Both the position numbers and the translations under genes were made by a program. This document shows, piece by piece, positions 7,869 to 15,199 of a stretch of DNA of 33,158 bases. Numbering within the stretch: position 1 is the stretch's first letter; each line of letters starts with the position of its first letter. The notes under the pieces are model-generated. The model ran no database searches and was not told the origin of the DNA. It saw nothing but the letters and a program-made list of their open reading frames with translations. Origin of the DNA: an uncultured Opitutaceae bacterium (GTDB lineage: Bacteria; Verrucomicrobiota; Verrucomicrobiia; Opitutales; Opitutaceae); the NCBI GenBank assembly GCA_903952145.1, contig CAJBES010000205.1, positions 1-33,158 of the forward strand, given 5' to 3'.

Positions 7869-8819
7869 TCACCGGGGCCGGGGGCTGGCGCAAAACTCGC
7901 GGAACACCTGCAGCATGGTTTCGTAGTTCCGGAGCGGCATGCCCGGGAAAATGGTGTTGGAAGTGCCGAAAATGTAGCCGCCGCCCGGGCTGGCGTTTTC
8001 CAGACAATAGAGGGCGGACCTCCGGATCGCCTCGTCCGGACCTTCTTGAAGCAGGCTGCATTGCACGTTGCCCATCAGGGCCATTTTGCCGTGACAGCGG
8101 CGCTTGACCTCCGCGATGTCCATTCCGGCCATCGGATCAACCGACTGGAAGCACGCTGCGCCGAGCGCGAGATAGTCGTCCAGGATCGTCATGATGTTGC
8201 CATCGGTATGGACGAACGGAATCATGCCACGCCGGCGGATGTGTGCCACCTGTTCCGCGAGATAAGGCAGCATGAACTCGCGGAAATCGGCCGGCGCAAC
8301 GAACGGACCGGTGTTGTAGGCAACGTCATTGACGAGGTGAATGAAGTCCGCACCGGCGTCCGCCATCCGGTCAAACGTGGCGAGGGCGTTGCGGCTCTTC
8401 GCGCGCGCGGTCTCGTGGATGTGCCCGGGCCGTTCCTTGAGATCACAGGCGAATTCCTCCCAGTCCGAGATGCTCTCAATGGACCAGATGCTGTCGCCCA
8501 CGATGCCGCCGACGAGAATGCGGTCGCCGAAGGTTTTTCTGGCCGCGCCCACCCCGTCCGGGTCGCTCCACGGCCAATAGACCGCCAGCGCGTCCCACTG
8601 GTAGCGCTCCACGATGCGGGTGTAGATCTCCATGCACCGGCCGATGGCGTGATCCTTCTGTTGCGCGCTCATGCCGGCCCAGGCGTGCCGGTCGGGGAAA
8701 CGGAGGCCGAAGGCCTCGTGTTCCAGCTCGAACATGATTTCGAAATGCGGCGGCCGGTCCGGCTCTTCGAACCGCAGCGTCTTTAACATTCGTTCCTTGC
8801 CGGTCATGGCATGATTCAT
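7869..8819 (-). CDS. Uroporphyrinogen decarboxylase (URO-D)-family protein
   Basis: The 316-residue protein has the URO-D/methyltransferase-type barrel layout: N-terminal GKERMLKTLRFEEPDRPP, central DFIHLVNDVAYNTGPFVAP, strand MIPFVHTDGN and a terminal GGGYIFGTSNTI. Members of this superfamily include HemE and the MtaA/MtbA/CmuA corrinoid methyltransferases. The protein here belongs to the large non-HemE group, because the typical N-terminal HemE arginine motif is not seen. The HTDGN segment replaces the HxC zinc motif of MtaA-type enzymes. The substrate is therefore unknown. ATG at 8819 or 8807 can start it. The start lies only about 6 bases from the end of a degenerate IS481-family element, so its original promoter region has been displaced. 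A terminator follows at 7821-7840. Confidence 0.85.
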   Translation of the reverse strand: MNHAMTGKERMLKTLRFEEPDRPPHFEIMFELEHEAFGLRFPDRHAWAGMSAQQKDHAIGRCMEIYTRIVERYQWDALAVYWPWSDPDGVGAARKTFGDRILVGGIVGDSIWSIESISDWEEFACDLKERPGHIHETARAKSRNALATFDRMADAGADFIHLVNDVAYNTGPFVAPADFREFMLPYLAEQVAHIRRRGMIPFVHTDGNIMTILDDYLALGAACFQSVDPMAGMDIAEVKRRCHGKMALMGNVQCSLLQEGPDEAIRRSALYCLENASPGGGYIFGTSNTIFPGMPLRNYETMLQVFREFCASPRPR

Positions 8820-8825
8820 GGCTAG

Positions 8826-9707
8826 GTGTGAGGTTTCAGGAGGTTGTCCCTCCGAGTCCGGTCTGAGAGAGATGGGTTTGATGAAGAAACATCCAACCCA
8901 GGAGGACTCGAAAGGACATGCATGCCCATGCCCGGACCACCCCGCGTAGTCGAGCGGACATTGTGCGGCTGGTGCTCAAGGAAGGGCAGACGGTGCGCAA
9001 ATGGATCGAACGTTACTGCACCGAAGGCGCCTGTGGCCTGAAGGAGCGTTCCTCGCGCTCGGCGCACAGCCCCAAGCGGATTTTGCCCGACCAACGGGAG
9101 CATGCCCTCCAGTGGCGGCACCAAGGCTTGGTCTATGCCGAGATCACCCAGCGCACGGGCTTGTCGGAAGCGACCTTGAGCCGGCTGTTGCGCACGGTGT
9201 CCCGGCAGCCCGGGCCGCCGCTCCCACCGGTCGTGCGCTACAAACGTGCCACGCCCGGCGAGCTGCTCCACCTCGAAATCAAGAAGCTCGGCCGGATCGA
9301 GCGTGTCGGCCACCGCATCAGCGGGGATCGACGCGAACACACCCGGGGTGTTGGCTGGGAATGCGGCCATGTGTGCGTCGACGACCACTCCCGGGTGGCC
9401 TTTGCCGAAGTCCGGCCCGATGAAGGCAAGGCAACCGCCGTCGCCAGCTACGCCTGCTTGGGTGTCAGCGTGCAGCGCGTCATGACCGACAACGGCAGTT
9501 GCTACCGCTCCATCGCCTTCCGCACGGCCTGCCAGAAACTCGGCCTGCGGCATGTCCGCACCCGACCCTACACCCACTCCGACGAACGCACCGCCCAGCT
9601 CCAACGCCGGTTGCATCGATATAACTGGCATCGACCCTGTCGTTTACTGCACCGCTTACCACCCATCAGTCGGCCCAACTTAGGGGATAACGTCCTGACG
9701 ACTCCCC
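8826..9707 (+). mobile_element. Degenerate IS481-family insertion sequence
   Basis: The element is bounded on both sides by CTAG (8822-8825 and 9708-9711), the target tetranucleotide known for IS481. The ends match as inverted repeats: TTTCAGGAGGTTGTCCC (8834-8850) against the reverse complement of 9684-9700. About 14 of 19 bases are identical when extended, and both are set 9-10 bases inside the CTAG. Length is about 880 bp, shorter than the usual 1.0-1.1 kb, which fits the in-frame gaps seen in its transposase. The copy should be immobile. Confidence 0.75.
8918..9701 (+). pseudogene. IS481-family transposase with three in-frame deletions
   Basis: Recognisable IS481 transposase blocks are in order: ARTTPRSRADIVRLVLKEGQ, VRKWIERYCTEGACGLKERS, GELLHLEIKKLGRIERVGHR, VCVDDHSRVAFAEV, VMTDNGSCYRS and HRYNWHRP. 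Against the family pattern from memory, three stretches are missing without loss of frame. The helix-turn-helix between EGQT and VRKW lacks about 15 residues. About 6 residues are missing after TAVA. About 25 are missing between RTRPYT and HSDERTAQL. The last gap removes the GKAERF segment that carries the glutamate of the DDE triad, so the enzyme is inactive. The normal C-terminal stop is also lost and the frame runs on to 9856. An AGGAGG and an AAAGGA precede the ATG. Confidence 0.8.
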
Positions 9708-9723
9708 CTAGGCGATCGATCCA

Positions 9724-9834
9724 CCCTCGGTCAATCTGTCCGCGCGGCAACGTTGCTTCGAATGCTGGCGGCATACCTACAACCACAACCGGCCTTACGG
9801 GCCGCTCGCCCAGCAGAACCCGGCCGAGTTTTGA
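9724..9834 (+). pseudogene. C-terminal scrap of an IS481/IS3-type transposase
   Basis: In frame 1 the segment reads CFECWRHTYNHNRPYGPLAQ and then QNPAEF before the TGA at 9832-9834. This matches the conserved C-terminal WRxxYNxxRPHxxL end of DDE integrase-type transposases. No upstream catalytic part exists; it starts right after the right CTAG of the previous element. It is a decayed fragment from a second element. Confidence 0.65.
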
Positions 9835-9836
9835 TA

Positions 9837-9881
9837 TGATCCGGGCACATAGGTAACACTCTGTCCGGATACATGAGTTAC
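9837..9881. repeat. Tandem IS-end repeats
   Basis: GATCCGGGCACATAGGTAACA (9837-9857) is followed by TGTCCGGATACATGAGTTACA (9861-9881); 14 of 21 positions agree. Paired CCGG...ACATNNGTNACA motifs are typical at the ends of certain IS481-type elements, where they probably serve as transposase sites. They separate a transposase C-terminus from a transposase N-terminus. Confidence 0.5.
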
Positions 9882-9885
9882 ATTT

Positions 9886-10128
9886 TTGGGGTTATGCCCC
9901 GCCAGAGGCGGGCAAGCCTGGAATGAAACAACCCTCATGGAAGCGAAGCATCGATTCGTCGTCAGTCCGGTCACGACCGGCAGGTTTGCGCTGACCGAGT
10001 TGTGCGCGGATTTTCACATCAGCCGCAAGACCGGCCACAAGGGGCGGCGGCACCAGATCCAGAGCCCAAAGACACTTCAGGAACGGTCAGCGCTGCAAGC
10101 TAGAGATCACAACCAATGCACCGGGTAG
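9886..10128 (+). pseudogene. N-terminal scrap of an IS481-family transposase
   Basis: Residues 12-53 of this frame (9919-10044) read WNETTLMEAKHRFVV, then TGRFALTELCADFHISRKTG. This is the helix-turn-helix N-terminus of the IS481 group that begins MPWxET. The homology stops at HKGRR and the rest is unrelated. The first residues derive from the element end. The catalytic domain is absent, so this is a truncated remnant. Confidence 0.7.
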
Positions 10129-10185
10129 GTGAATTGATCGGCGATCAGTCGAGAGGCGAAAGAGCCCGCAAAATACGGCGATCGC

Positions 10186-10527
10186 TTACTTCTTCTCGAT
10201 GGGGCGGCCGTTTTCGTCGACCTCGATCTCGACCGGCACCTGGATGGTGCGGCCGTCGGCGGTGGTTTCCGTTTTCCAGACGCGCACCACGCGGCGCTCG
10301 TTGCTGAAGGTGGACTTGGTGGCGGCCGCAGCGCCCTCCACGCCTCCCACCACGGCACCGACAACATTGCTGCCCACCGCACCCACGGCGGTGCCCACGG
10401 CGTGGCCGACGGCGGGGCCGGGTGCGCTGGGGTTCGTAACGCGGGATTCGGGGTTGGTGGCGCAGCCGGTCAGCAGGAGGAGGGGAACGGCGAGGGCAAA
10501 AGCGGTCAGGTTGGTTGGGTTTTTCAC
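10186..10527 (-). CDS. Small glycine-rich putative lipoprotein
   Basis: With the GTG start at 10527 the product has about 113 residues. It begins with a clean lipoprotein signal: KNPTNL n-region, AFALAVPLLLL core and the lipobox LLTGC. After the cysteine come a short linker and a glycine/alanine/valine-rich segment (AVGHAVGTAVGAVGSNVVGA). Such glycine-zipper stretches are common in small envelope lipoproteins of the Rcs/SlyB/YMGG type and may insert in membranes. The C-terminus (TTADGRTIQVPVEIEVDENG) is polar. An upstream ATG at 10566 would bury the signal peptide, so it is less likely. It lies about 63 bases downstream of yhbY on the same strand. Confidence 0.7.
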   Translation of the reverse strand: MKNPTNLTAFALAVPLLLLTGCATNPESRVTNPSAPGPAVGHAVGTAVGAVGSNVVGAVVGGVEGAAAATKSTFSNERRVVRVWKTETTADGRTIQVPVEIEVDENGRPIEKK

Positions 10528-10589
10528 GGTGGAAAGTGTGACCGGAAGCTGGGGGAAAGGTGCCATGCCTGCAATTCCGAACCGGTGGC

Positions 10590-10898
10590 TCAGGGCAGGG
10601 TGAGGCTGCGTTCGGCGGGTTCGGGATTCTGCCGGTAAAACAGCGCGGTGTGGCCGATGACACCGACGCAAAGGCAGCGGCCCTCGTCCGCGATCCGGGT
10701 GCACAGGACGGCACGCTCCTCGCGTTCCGCGCCGAGGAAACGCAGCTTCACAAGTTCGTGGGCGCGCAACTGCTTTTGCAGTTCAGTGAAAAACGCCGGC
10801 GTCAGGCCGCCCTTGCCGAGCTTGAGCGCAGGGGAGAGCTGCTGGCCGAGGCCGCGTAAATGAGTTTTCTGTGCGCCGGTGAGAGTAAGGTCATACAT
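10590..10898 (-). CDS. yhbY: YhbY-type CRM-domain RNA-binding protein
   Basis: The 102-residue protein is a single CRM domain. It has an LTGAQKTHLRGLGQQLSP helix, the LGKGGLTP loop that corresponds to the conserved GxxG RNA-binding loop, and an LVKLRFLGAE strand/helix. It ends with the VGVIGHTALFYR segment conserved in YhbY (usually IGxxxVLYR). YhbY associates with pre-50S ribosomal subunits and helps late assembly. The ATG at 10898 (MYDLTLTG) gives the usual family length; an upstream in-frame start at 10952 is unnecessary. It lies downstream of an rRNA-modification-type pseudouridine synthase on the same strand, a sensible functional pairing. Confidence 0.88.
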   Translation of the reverse strand: MYDLTLTGAQKTHLRGLGQQLSPALKLGKGGLTPAFFTELQKQLRAHELVKLRFLGAEREERAVLCTRIADEGRCLCVGVIGHTALFYRQNPEPAERSLTLP

Positions 10899-10973
10899 TT
10901 GAAACGACGGATTAGCCGGGTTGCGAAGCAAGGACAAGCGCGTTGGCGCCAAAGCCGGGAACGGATTTGAATG

Positions 10974-11039
10974 TGGAACACTGGAGCTCAGGAACGGAAA
11001 TGAAGGTTTGGGGGCTTATTCCAGTTTTCCAGCTTTCCA
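10974..11039. repeat. Imperfect GGAA-rich inverted repeat
   Basis: TGGAACACTGGAGCTCAGGA (10974-10993) and the reverse complement of 11019-11039 (TGGAAAGCTGGAAAACTGGA) agree at about 15 of 21 positions, separated by roughly 24 bases. It lies in the 180-base gap between the pseudouridine synthase stop and yhbY start. The segment is less G+C-rich than its surroundings and looks like an inserted dispersed repeat. Confidence 0.4.
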
Positions 11040-11078
11040 TATTACAAGAGATCGAGATCGGATTCTAATTTTTCCGCG

Positions 11079-11786
11079 TCAATCCGCGCGATCCGGGGCA
11101 AAGAAATCCAGGGGAAGTTCCCGCCATTGGCCGGTGGGCAGCTCACCCAGTTCGAGTTCACCAAAACGGGCGCGATGGAGCGTCAGCACCGTGCGGCCGG
11201 CCGCCGCAAACATGCGCCGCACCTGGTGGTATTTTCCCTCCGTGAGGGTCAGCTCGGCCTCACGGGGTGTGGTGATTTTCAACCCGGCCGGCCGGCAGGG
11301 TTCCTTTTCGCCGTCGAGTTGGAGGGCGCCGCTGGCAAAAAGCGGGATCAGGTCCGGCGTGAGTTCGCGGTCCACTGTGGCGCGGTAGACCTTGGGCACC
11401 TTGTGTTTGGGTGAGGTCAGCCGGTGCACGAGTGCCGTCTGGTCGGTGAGGAGCAGTAGGCCGGTCGTGTCCTTGTCGAGCCGGCCGATGCTCGTGACCT
11501 GCGGATTGCGCTGCCGCCAGCGCGGGGGCAGCAGGGAGTAGACGTTTGGCCCCTCGCGCTCGTCGTGGGAGCAGACGAGGCCGGCGGGCTTGTGGACAAG
11601 GAGCAGCAGGCCGTCGGGGTGGTCGAGTGGCTCGCCGTCCACGCGCACGTCGGCAGGCCGGGCTTTTTGCCCATAATCTTCGGCAACGGCACCGCCCACG
11701 GTCACGTGGCTGGCTTCGATCCAGGCGCGCGCCTCCCGGCGGCTGCAATAGCCGAGGTTGGCGAGGAGTTGGTCGAGCCGGCGCAT
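11079..11786 (-). CDS. RsuA/RluB-family pseudouridine synthase
   Basis: This 235-residue protein starts at MRRLDQLLANLGYCSRREAR, an N-terminal S4 RNA-binding domain (residues 1-60). The catalytic domain carries LLLLVHKPAGLVCSHD, the signature GRLDKDTTGLLLLT with the catalytic aspartate, and KVPKVYRATVD. The C-terminal LTEGKYHQVRRMFAAAGRTV helix-strand is the RsuA-type ending. Such enzymes isomerise one specific uridine in 16S rRNA (RsuA) or 23S rRNA (RluB/E/F). Sequence alone does not decide which. The start is chosen at the S4 domain; a further 30 codons upstream look non-coding. YhbY follows downstream. Confidence 0.88.
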   Translation of the reverse strand: MRRLDQLLANLGYCSRREARAWIEASHVTVGGAVAEDYGQKARPADVRVDGEPLDHPDGLLLLVHKPAGLVCSHDEREGPNVYSLLPPRWRQRNPQVTSIGRLDKDTTGLLLLTDQTALVHRLTSPKHKVPKVYRATVDRELTPDLIPLFASGALQLDGEKEPCRPAGLKITTPREAELTLTEGKYHQVRRMFAAAGRTVLTLHRARFGELELGELPTGQWRELPLDFFAPDRAD

Positions 11787-11980
11787 GTCCGCACTGAAGC
11801 ACGCCGCCCCCCTGGAGCACACGCCGAAAATGACAAGATGGCGACTGGTGGCGGCGTCCGGCCTGCCCGGCAGCACCCTTGCCAGGCCACGTCACGCGAT
11901 CAGACGCTTTTCCCAGAATATGCTCGGCAACGGTCGCTGCATTTGGGATGGCTTGGTTTTGCCCCGTTAAATCATTTTTT

Positions 11981-13561
11981 ATGTCACTTTGGGAATATAA
12001 GGTCATCACCAGCGGCAAGGGGGGCTTCGCCACGCCCGCGCTGCTGGAAAAATTCCTCAACGATCTCGGCCGCGAGGAGTGGGAAATCATCCATTTTCGC
12101 CCGCAACCCGACAACGCACTGTCCTTCACCGGCCTCGCGCGCCGCTCGACCCAGCGGGACTGGACCCTGCAGGACGCGGCGGCCGCCGCCGCGAAGGCCG
12201 AGGCGGACAAACTCCGGGCCGAGTTCGAGGCCAAGTTCAAGGCCGCCACGAGCACGGCACCTGCCGCCGCGGAGGAAAAAGCCCCCAGCTACCTCGCCGA
12301 ACAGGCCGGGCCGGACGACGGTTTTCGCAAACCCGTGGACACCTCCCGCGACGATGATCCTGATGCGCCCGAGGATGACGAGAAGGATGACTGGGACAAA
12401 CTCGATAAGGAGGACGAGTTGCCGACCTTTTTTGAGGCGCTCAAGCCGCACATGCGCCGCAATCAACGCGGTCCCGGCATGTCGGTGGGCACCGACTATC
12501 TGGCGAAAAAATGGGATTTGGCCGAAGAGGACGTCAAGGGCGCGCTCGTCGAGTGCGGCCTGCAGATACCGGGCGACGAGAATGCCAAGCCCGTCTACGT
12601 CGAATACGACGGTGACCTGTTCTGGGTGAACATCAACCGCCGCGGCGAACTGTGGATCAACACGCGCGAAAAACCGCGCCCGGTTTTCCGTGTGGTGCCG
12701 GCGACCAAGGTTGCGGCGGAGGAGCCGGCCGAAAAGCCCGCGGCTCCGGCCGCTGCGGACCAGCCGGTGACCGCCGAGGCGGTGGCCGCCAGCCCCGCGC
12801 AAGAGCAGAAACCCAAAGGCAAAGCCGAACAGCCTCCCATGCTGCTGCCCGCCGGTCCGGACTTGCTGGAGAAAATCCGTCCGCACATGCGCCGCAACCG
12901 GCGTGGGCCCGGCGGTTCGGGCAGCACGAGTTTTCTGGCGCGCGCCCTGCGCACCACCGAGGCCAATCTCATGACGGCGTTCGCCGCCCTGGGCCTGACC
13001 CTGCCGGAAAAACCGGCGGACAAGCCGCTGTTTGCCGTGTTTGGCGAAGAACTCTGGTGGCTGAACCGCGACCAGCGCGGCGGGGTATGGATCAACGGCC
13101 GCGACAAACAGGCGGGCGAGACGGTCGCGTCCGCGACCGAGGCCGAGCCGGCACCCGTGGCAACCCCGGTGGCGGAAACGGCCGCCCCCCCGGCCGAGGT
13201 CAAAGACGAAGCCCGGGACACGAAGACAGCCAACGTCTTTTCCGCCGTCCGGCTCCTGCTCAAGGCGACCAAGACCGGCGCGCTTGCCGGCGAAACCGGC
13301 CGGCTGGCCATGGAGCTCGGTCAAGCCGAGGAGGCATTTATTACGACCTTCACGGGGGCCGGCCTCAAGGTGCCGGAGAAGGCGCGGGAGAAGCCCGTCT
13401 TCGTGGAACACGCCGGCGAGATCTTCTGGTTCAACCGCAACGCCAAGGGCCAGCTCTGGCTCAACGCCAAGGCCTCCAAATTTTCTGAAAAGAGTGGTGG
13501 GGGAGAGGACGAGACGGACCAGAAGCCCAAGCGCAGCCGTTCACGGAAAAAGTCCGAATAA
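11981..13561 (+). CDS. DUF4177-like protein with three copies of an ~80-residue module
   Basis: The product has 526 residues. Residues 1-40 (MSLWEYKVIT, LLEKFLNDLGREEWEII) resemble a DUF4177-type fold, named for W-EYKVV and GWELV signatures. An alanine-rich helical and acidic linker follows (60-148). Then come three tandem modules at residues about 151-232, 295-376 and 417-499. Each has a basic start (HMRRNQRGPG, HMRRNRRGPG, LLLKATKTGA), a helical centre with ALxxxGLxxP, and an end with W-V/L/F-N-x-N/R then W-I/L-N. Linkers are proline/alanine-rich and the tail KPKRSRSRKKSE is basic. Basic helical modules and tail suggest nucleic-acid binding; this is inference. It diverges from the pseudouridine-synthase gene, whose start is 195 bases away. 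The start ATG follows AATCATTTTTT, without a clear Shine-Dalgarno. Confidence 0.8.
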   Translation: MSLWEYKVITSGKGGFATPALLEKFLNDLGREEWEIIHFRPQPDNALSFTGLARRSTQRDWTLQDAAAAAAKAEADKLRAEFEAKFKAATSTAPAAAEEKAPSYLAEQAGPDDGFRKPVDTSRDDDPDAPEDDEKDDWDKLDKEDELPTFFEALKPHMRRNQRGPGMSVGTDYLAKKWDLAEEDVKGALVECGLQIPGDENAKPVYVEYDGDLFWVNINRRGELWINTREKPRPVFRVVPATKVAAEEPAEKPAAPAAADQPVTAEAVAASPAQEQKPKGKAEQPPMLLPAGPDLLEKIRPHMRRNRRGPGGSGSTSFLARALRTTEANLMTAFAALGLTLPEKPADKPLFAVFGEELWWLNRDQRGGVWINGRDKQAGETVASATEAEPAPVATPVAETAAPPAEVKDEARDTKTANVFSAVRLLLKATKTGALAGETGRLAMELGQAEEAFITTFTGAGLKVPEKAREKPVFVEHAGEIFWFNRNAKGQLWLNAKASKFSEKSGGGEDETDQKPKRSRSRKKSE

Positions 13562-13622
13562 GACCTGTCGCGTGGTGCGCTTATCCGGCGCGTCCGCCAA
13601 GGATGCGCCATACGGCCCGTCA

Positions 13623-13690
13623 CCGGCGGTTTGGAACCGCCGGGCTGGCAGGCCTGCACCGGTGGCAGGCCGCAGCGCCTGTCAGCAGGC
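13623..13690. repeat. Cluster of three hairpins between convergent genes (REP-like or terminator)
   Basis: Hairpin 1: CCGGCGGTT (13623-13631) and AACCGCCGG (13635-13643), perfect, 3-base loop. Hairpin 2: GGCCTGC (13651-13657) and GCAGGCC (13665-13671), loop ACCGGTG. Hairpin 3: GCCTG (13677-13681) and CAGGC (13686-13690). They lie between the stops of the repeat protein (13561) and asnS (13727). They may stop transcription from both sides, although no T-tract follows. Confidence 0.5.
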
Positions 13691-13726
13691 TGTCTGCGCA
13701 AGAGCCAATACTCAGGGCGATTGGTA

Positions 13727-15124
13727 TCAGAACTCCGCCGTGCCCGGGGTGCGGGCGAAGGGGATGACGTCGCGGATGTTGGCGACCCCGGTCACGAACA
13801 TGAGCATGCGCTCGAAGCCGAGGCCGAAGCCCGCGTGCGGCACGGTGCCGTAACGGCGCAGGTCGAGATACCACCAGTAGTTTTTCTCCTCGAGGTGGTG
13901 CAGCGCCATGCCGGCGCGCAGCTGGTCGAGGCGTTCCTCGCGCTGGCTGCCACCGATGATTTCACCGATGCCGGGCACGAGCAGGTCCATCGCGGCGACG
14001 GTCTCGCGGCCGGCCGCGCAGCCGTCGGTCTGGCGCATGTAGAACGCCTTGATCGCACGCGGATAGTTGTAGACGGTGACGGGGCACTTGAAGTGCTCCT
14101 CGGTGAGATAGCGCTCGTGCTCCGACTGGAGGTTGTCGCCCCACGCGACCGGATGCTCCCACGTTTTGCCGCTCCGGTTGAGGATCTCGACGGCCTCGGT
14201 GTAGCTGCAGCGGACAAAGGGCTTGTCGAGGACGAAGTCGAGGTGCGTGAGCAGTTCCTTGTCCACGAACTTGGCGAAGAATTCCAGGTCGCCGGCGCAA
14301 TGCGCGCGGATGTCGCGGATGAGGTGTTTCACGAACTCCTCGGCGAGGTCCATGTTGCCGTTCAGGTCGCAGAACGCGACCTCGGGCTCGATCATCCAGA
14401 ACTCGGAGGCGTGGCGCGAGGTGTGGGAGTTCTCGGCGCGGAAGGTCGGGCCGAAGGTGTAGACGTTGCTCAAGGCGCAGGCGAAGATCTCCGCCTCAAG
14501 CTGGCCGGAGACGGTGAGGAAGGTTTTCCGACCGAAGAAGTCCTTGGCGTTGTCGATGTCGCCCTGCTCGGTCTTGGGCGGATTAGCCAGGTCGAGCGTC
14601 GTGACGCGGAACATGTCGCCCGCACCCTCGGCGTCGCTGGCGGTAACGATGGGCGTGTGCACGTAGTAAAACCCCTTCTCCTGGAAAAACTGGTGGACGG
14701 CATAGGCCAGCCGGCTGCGCACACGGAAGACGGCGCCGAAGAGGTTCGAGCGCGGGCGCAGGTGGGCGATCTCCCGCAGGAATTCCATCGTGTGCCCCTT
14801 CTTCTGGAGCGGGTAGGTGGCGTCGGCCTCGCCGAGCACGATGAACTTTTCCGCGACGACCTCCCACTTCTGGCCCTGGCCCTGCGAGGCGACGAGTTTG
14901 CCGCGCACCTCGATGGAGGCCCCGGTGTTGGCTTTTGTCACCTGGGCATAATCGGGCAGGGCGGCGTCCACAATGATTTGCAGGCCCTTGAGGCAGGAGC
15001 CGTCGTTCAGCTCGATGAAGGAAAAACCCTTCGCATCGCGGCGGGTGCGGACCCAGCCCTGCAGGAGGATGGCGTCATTAGGGGCGGTGGCGTTGAGGGC
15101 GTCTTTGACGAGGGTGCGTTGCAT
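13727..15124 (-). CDS. asnS: Asparaginyl-tRNA synthetase
   Basis: The protein has about 465 residues from [10 protein letters not shown] at 15124; an in-frame ATG at 15139 is an alternative. An N-terminal OB-fold anticodon-binding domain ([20 protein letters not shown]) is followed by the class II core. Motif 2 is seen as [20 protein letters not shown] and motif 3 as [20 protein letters not shown]. AsnS-type residues instead of AspS residues are indicated by the [11 protein letters not shown] segment and the [20 protein letters not shown] run. It charges tRNA-Asn with asparagine and ATP in the cytoplasm. Length is usual. It lies 75 bases downstream of the OPT transporter gene on the same strand and could share its transcript. 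Confidence 0.95.
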   Translation of the reverse strand: MQRTLVKDALNATAPNDAILLQGWVRTRRDAKGFSFIELNDGSCLKGLQIIVDAALPDYAQVTKANTGASIEVRGKLVASQGQGQKWEVVAEKFIVLGEADATYPLQKKGHTMEFLREIAHLRPRSNLFGAVFRVRSRLAYAVHQFFQEKGFYYVHTPIVTASDAEGAGDMFRVTTLDLANPPKTEQGDIDNAKDFFGRKTFLTVSGQLEAEIFACALSNVYTFGPTFRAENSHTSRHASEFWMIEPEVAFCDLNGNMDLAEEFVKHLIRDIRAHCAGDLEFFAKFVDKELLTHLDFVLDKPFVRCSYTEAVEILNRSGKTWEHPVAWGDNLQSEHERYLTEEHFKCPVTVYNYPRAIKAFYMRQTDGCAAGRETVAAMDLLVPGIGEIIGGSQREERLDQLRAGMALHHLEEKNYWWYLDLRRYGTVPHAGFGLGFERMLMFVTGVANIRDVIPFARTPGTAEF

Positions 15125-15199
15125 GATATTAGTAACCACGGCTTACACGGCCGGACGCGGCGGCAGAAGCATGAAATGTGGGTGCCCCCGCGGCCGGGG

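Noticed and set aside
10145-10714. Long minus-strand frame overlapping the lipoprotein gene
   Set aside because: The translation is arginine/proline-rich low-complexity, typical of a shadow of G+C-rich coding DNA; the lipoprotein frame has a clear lipobox.
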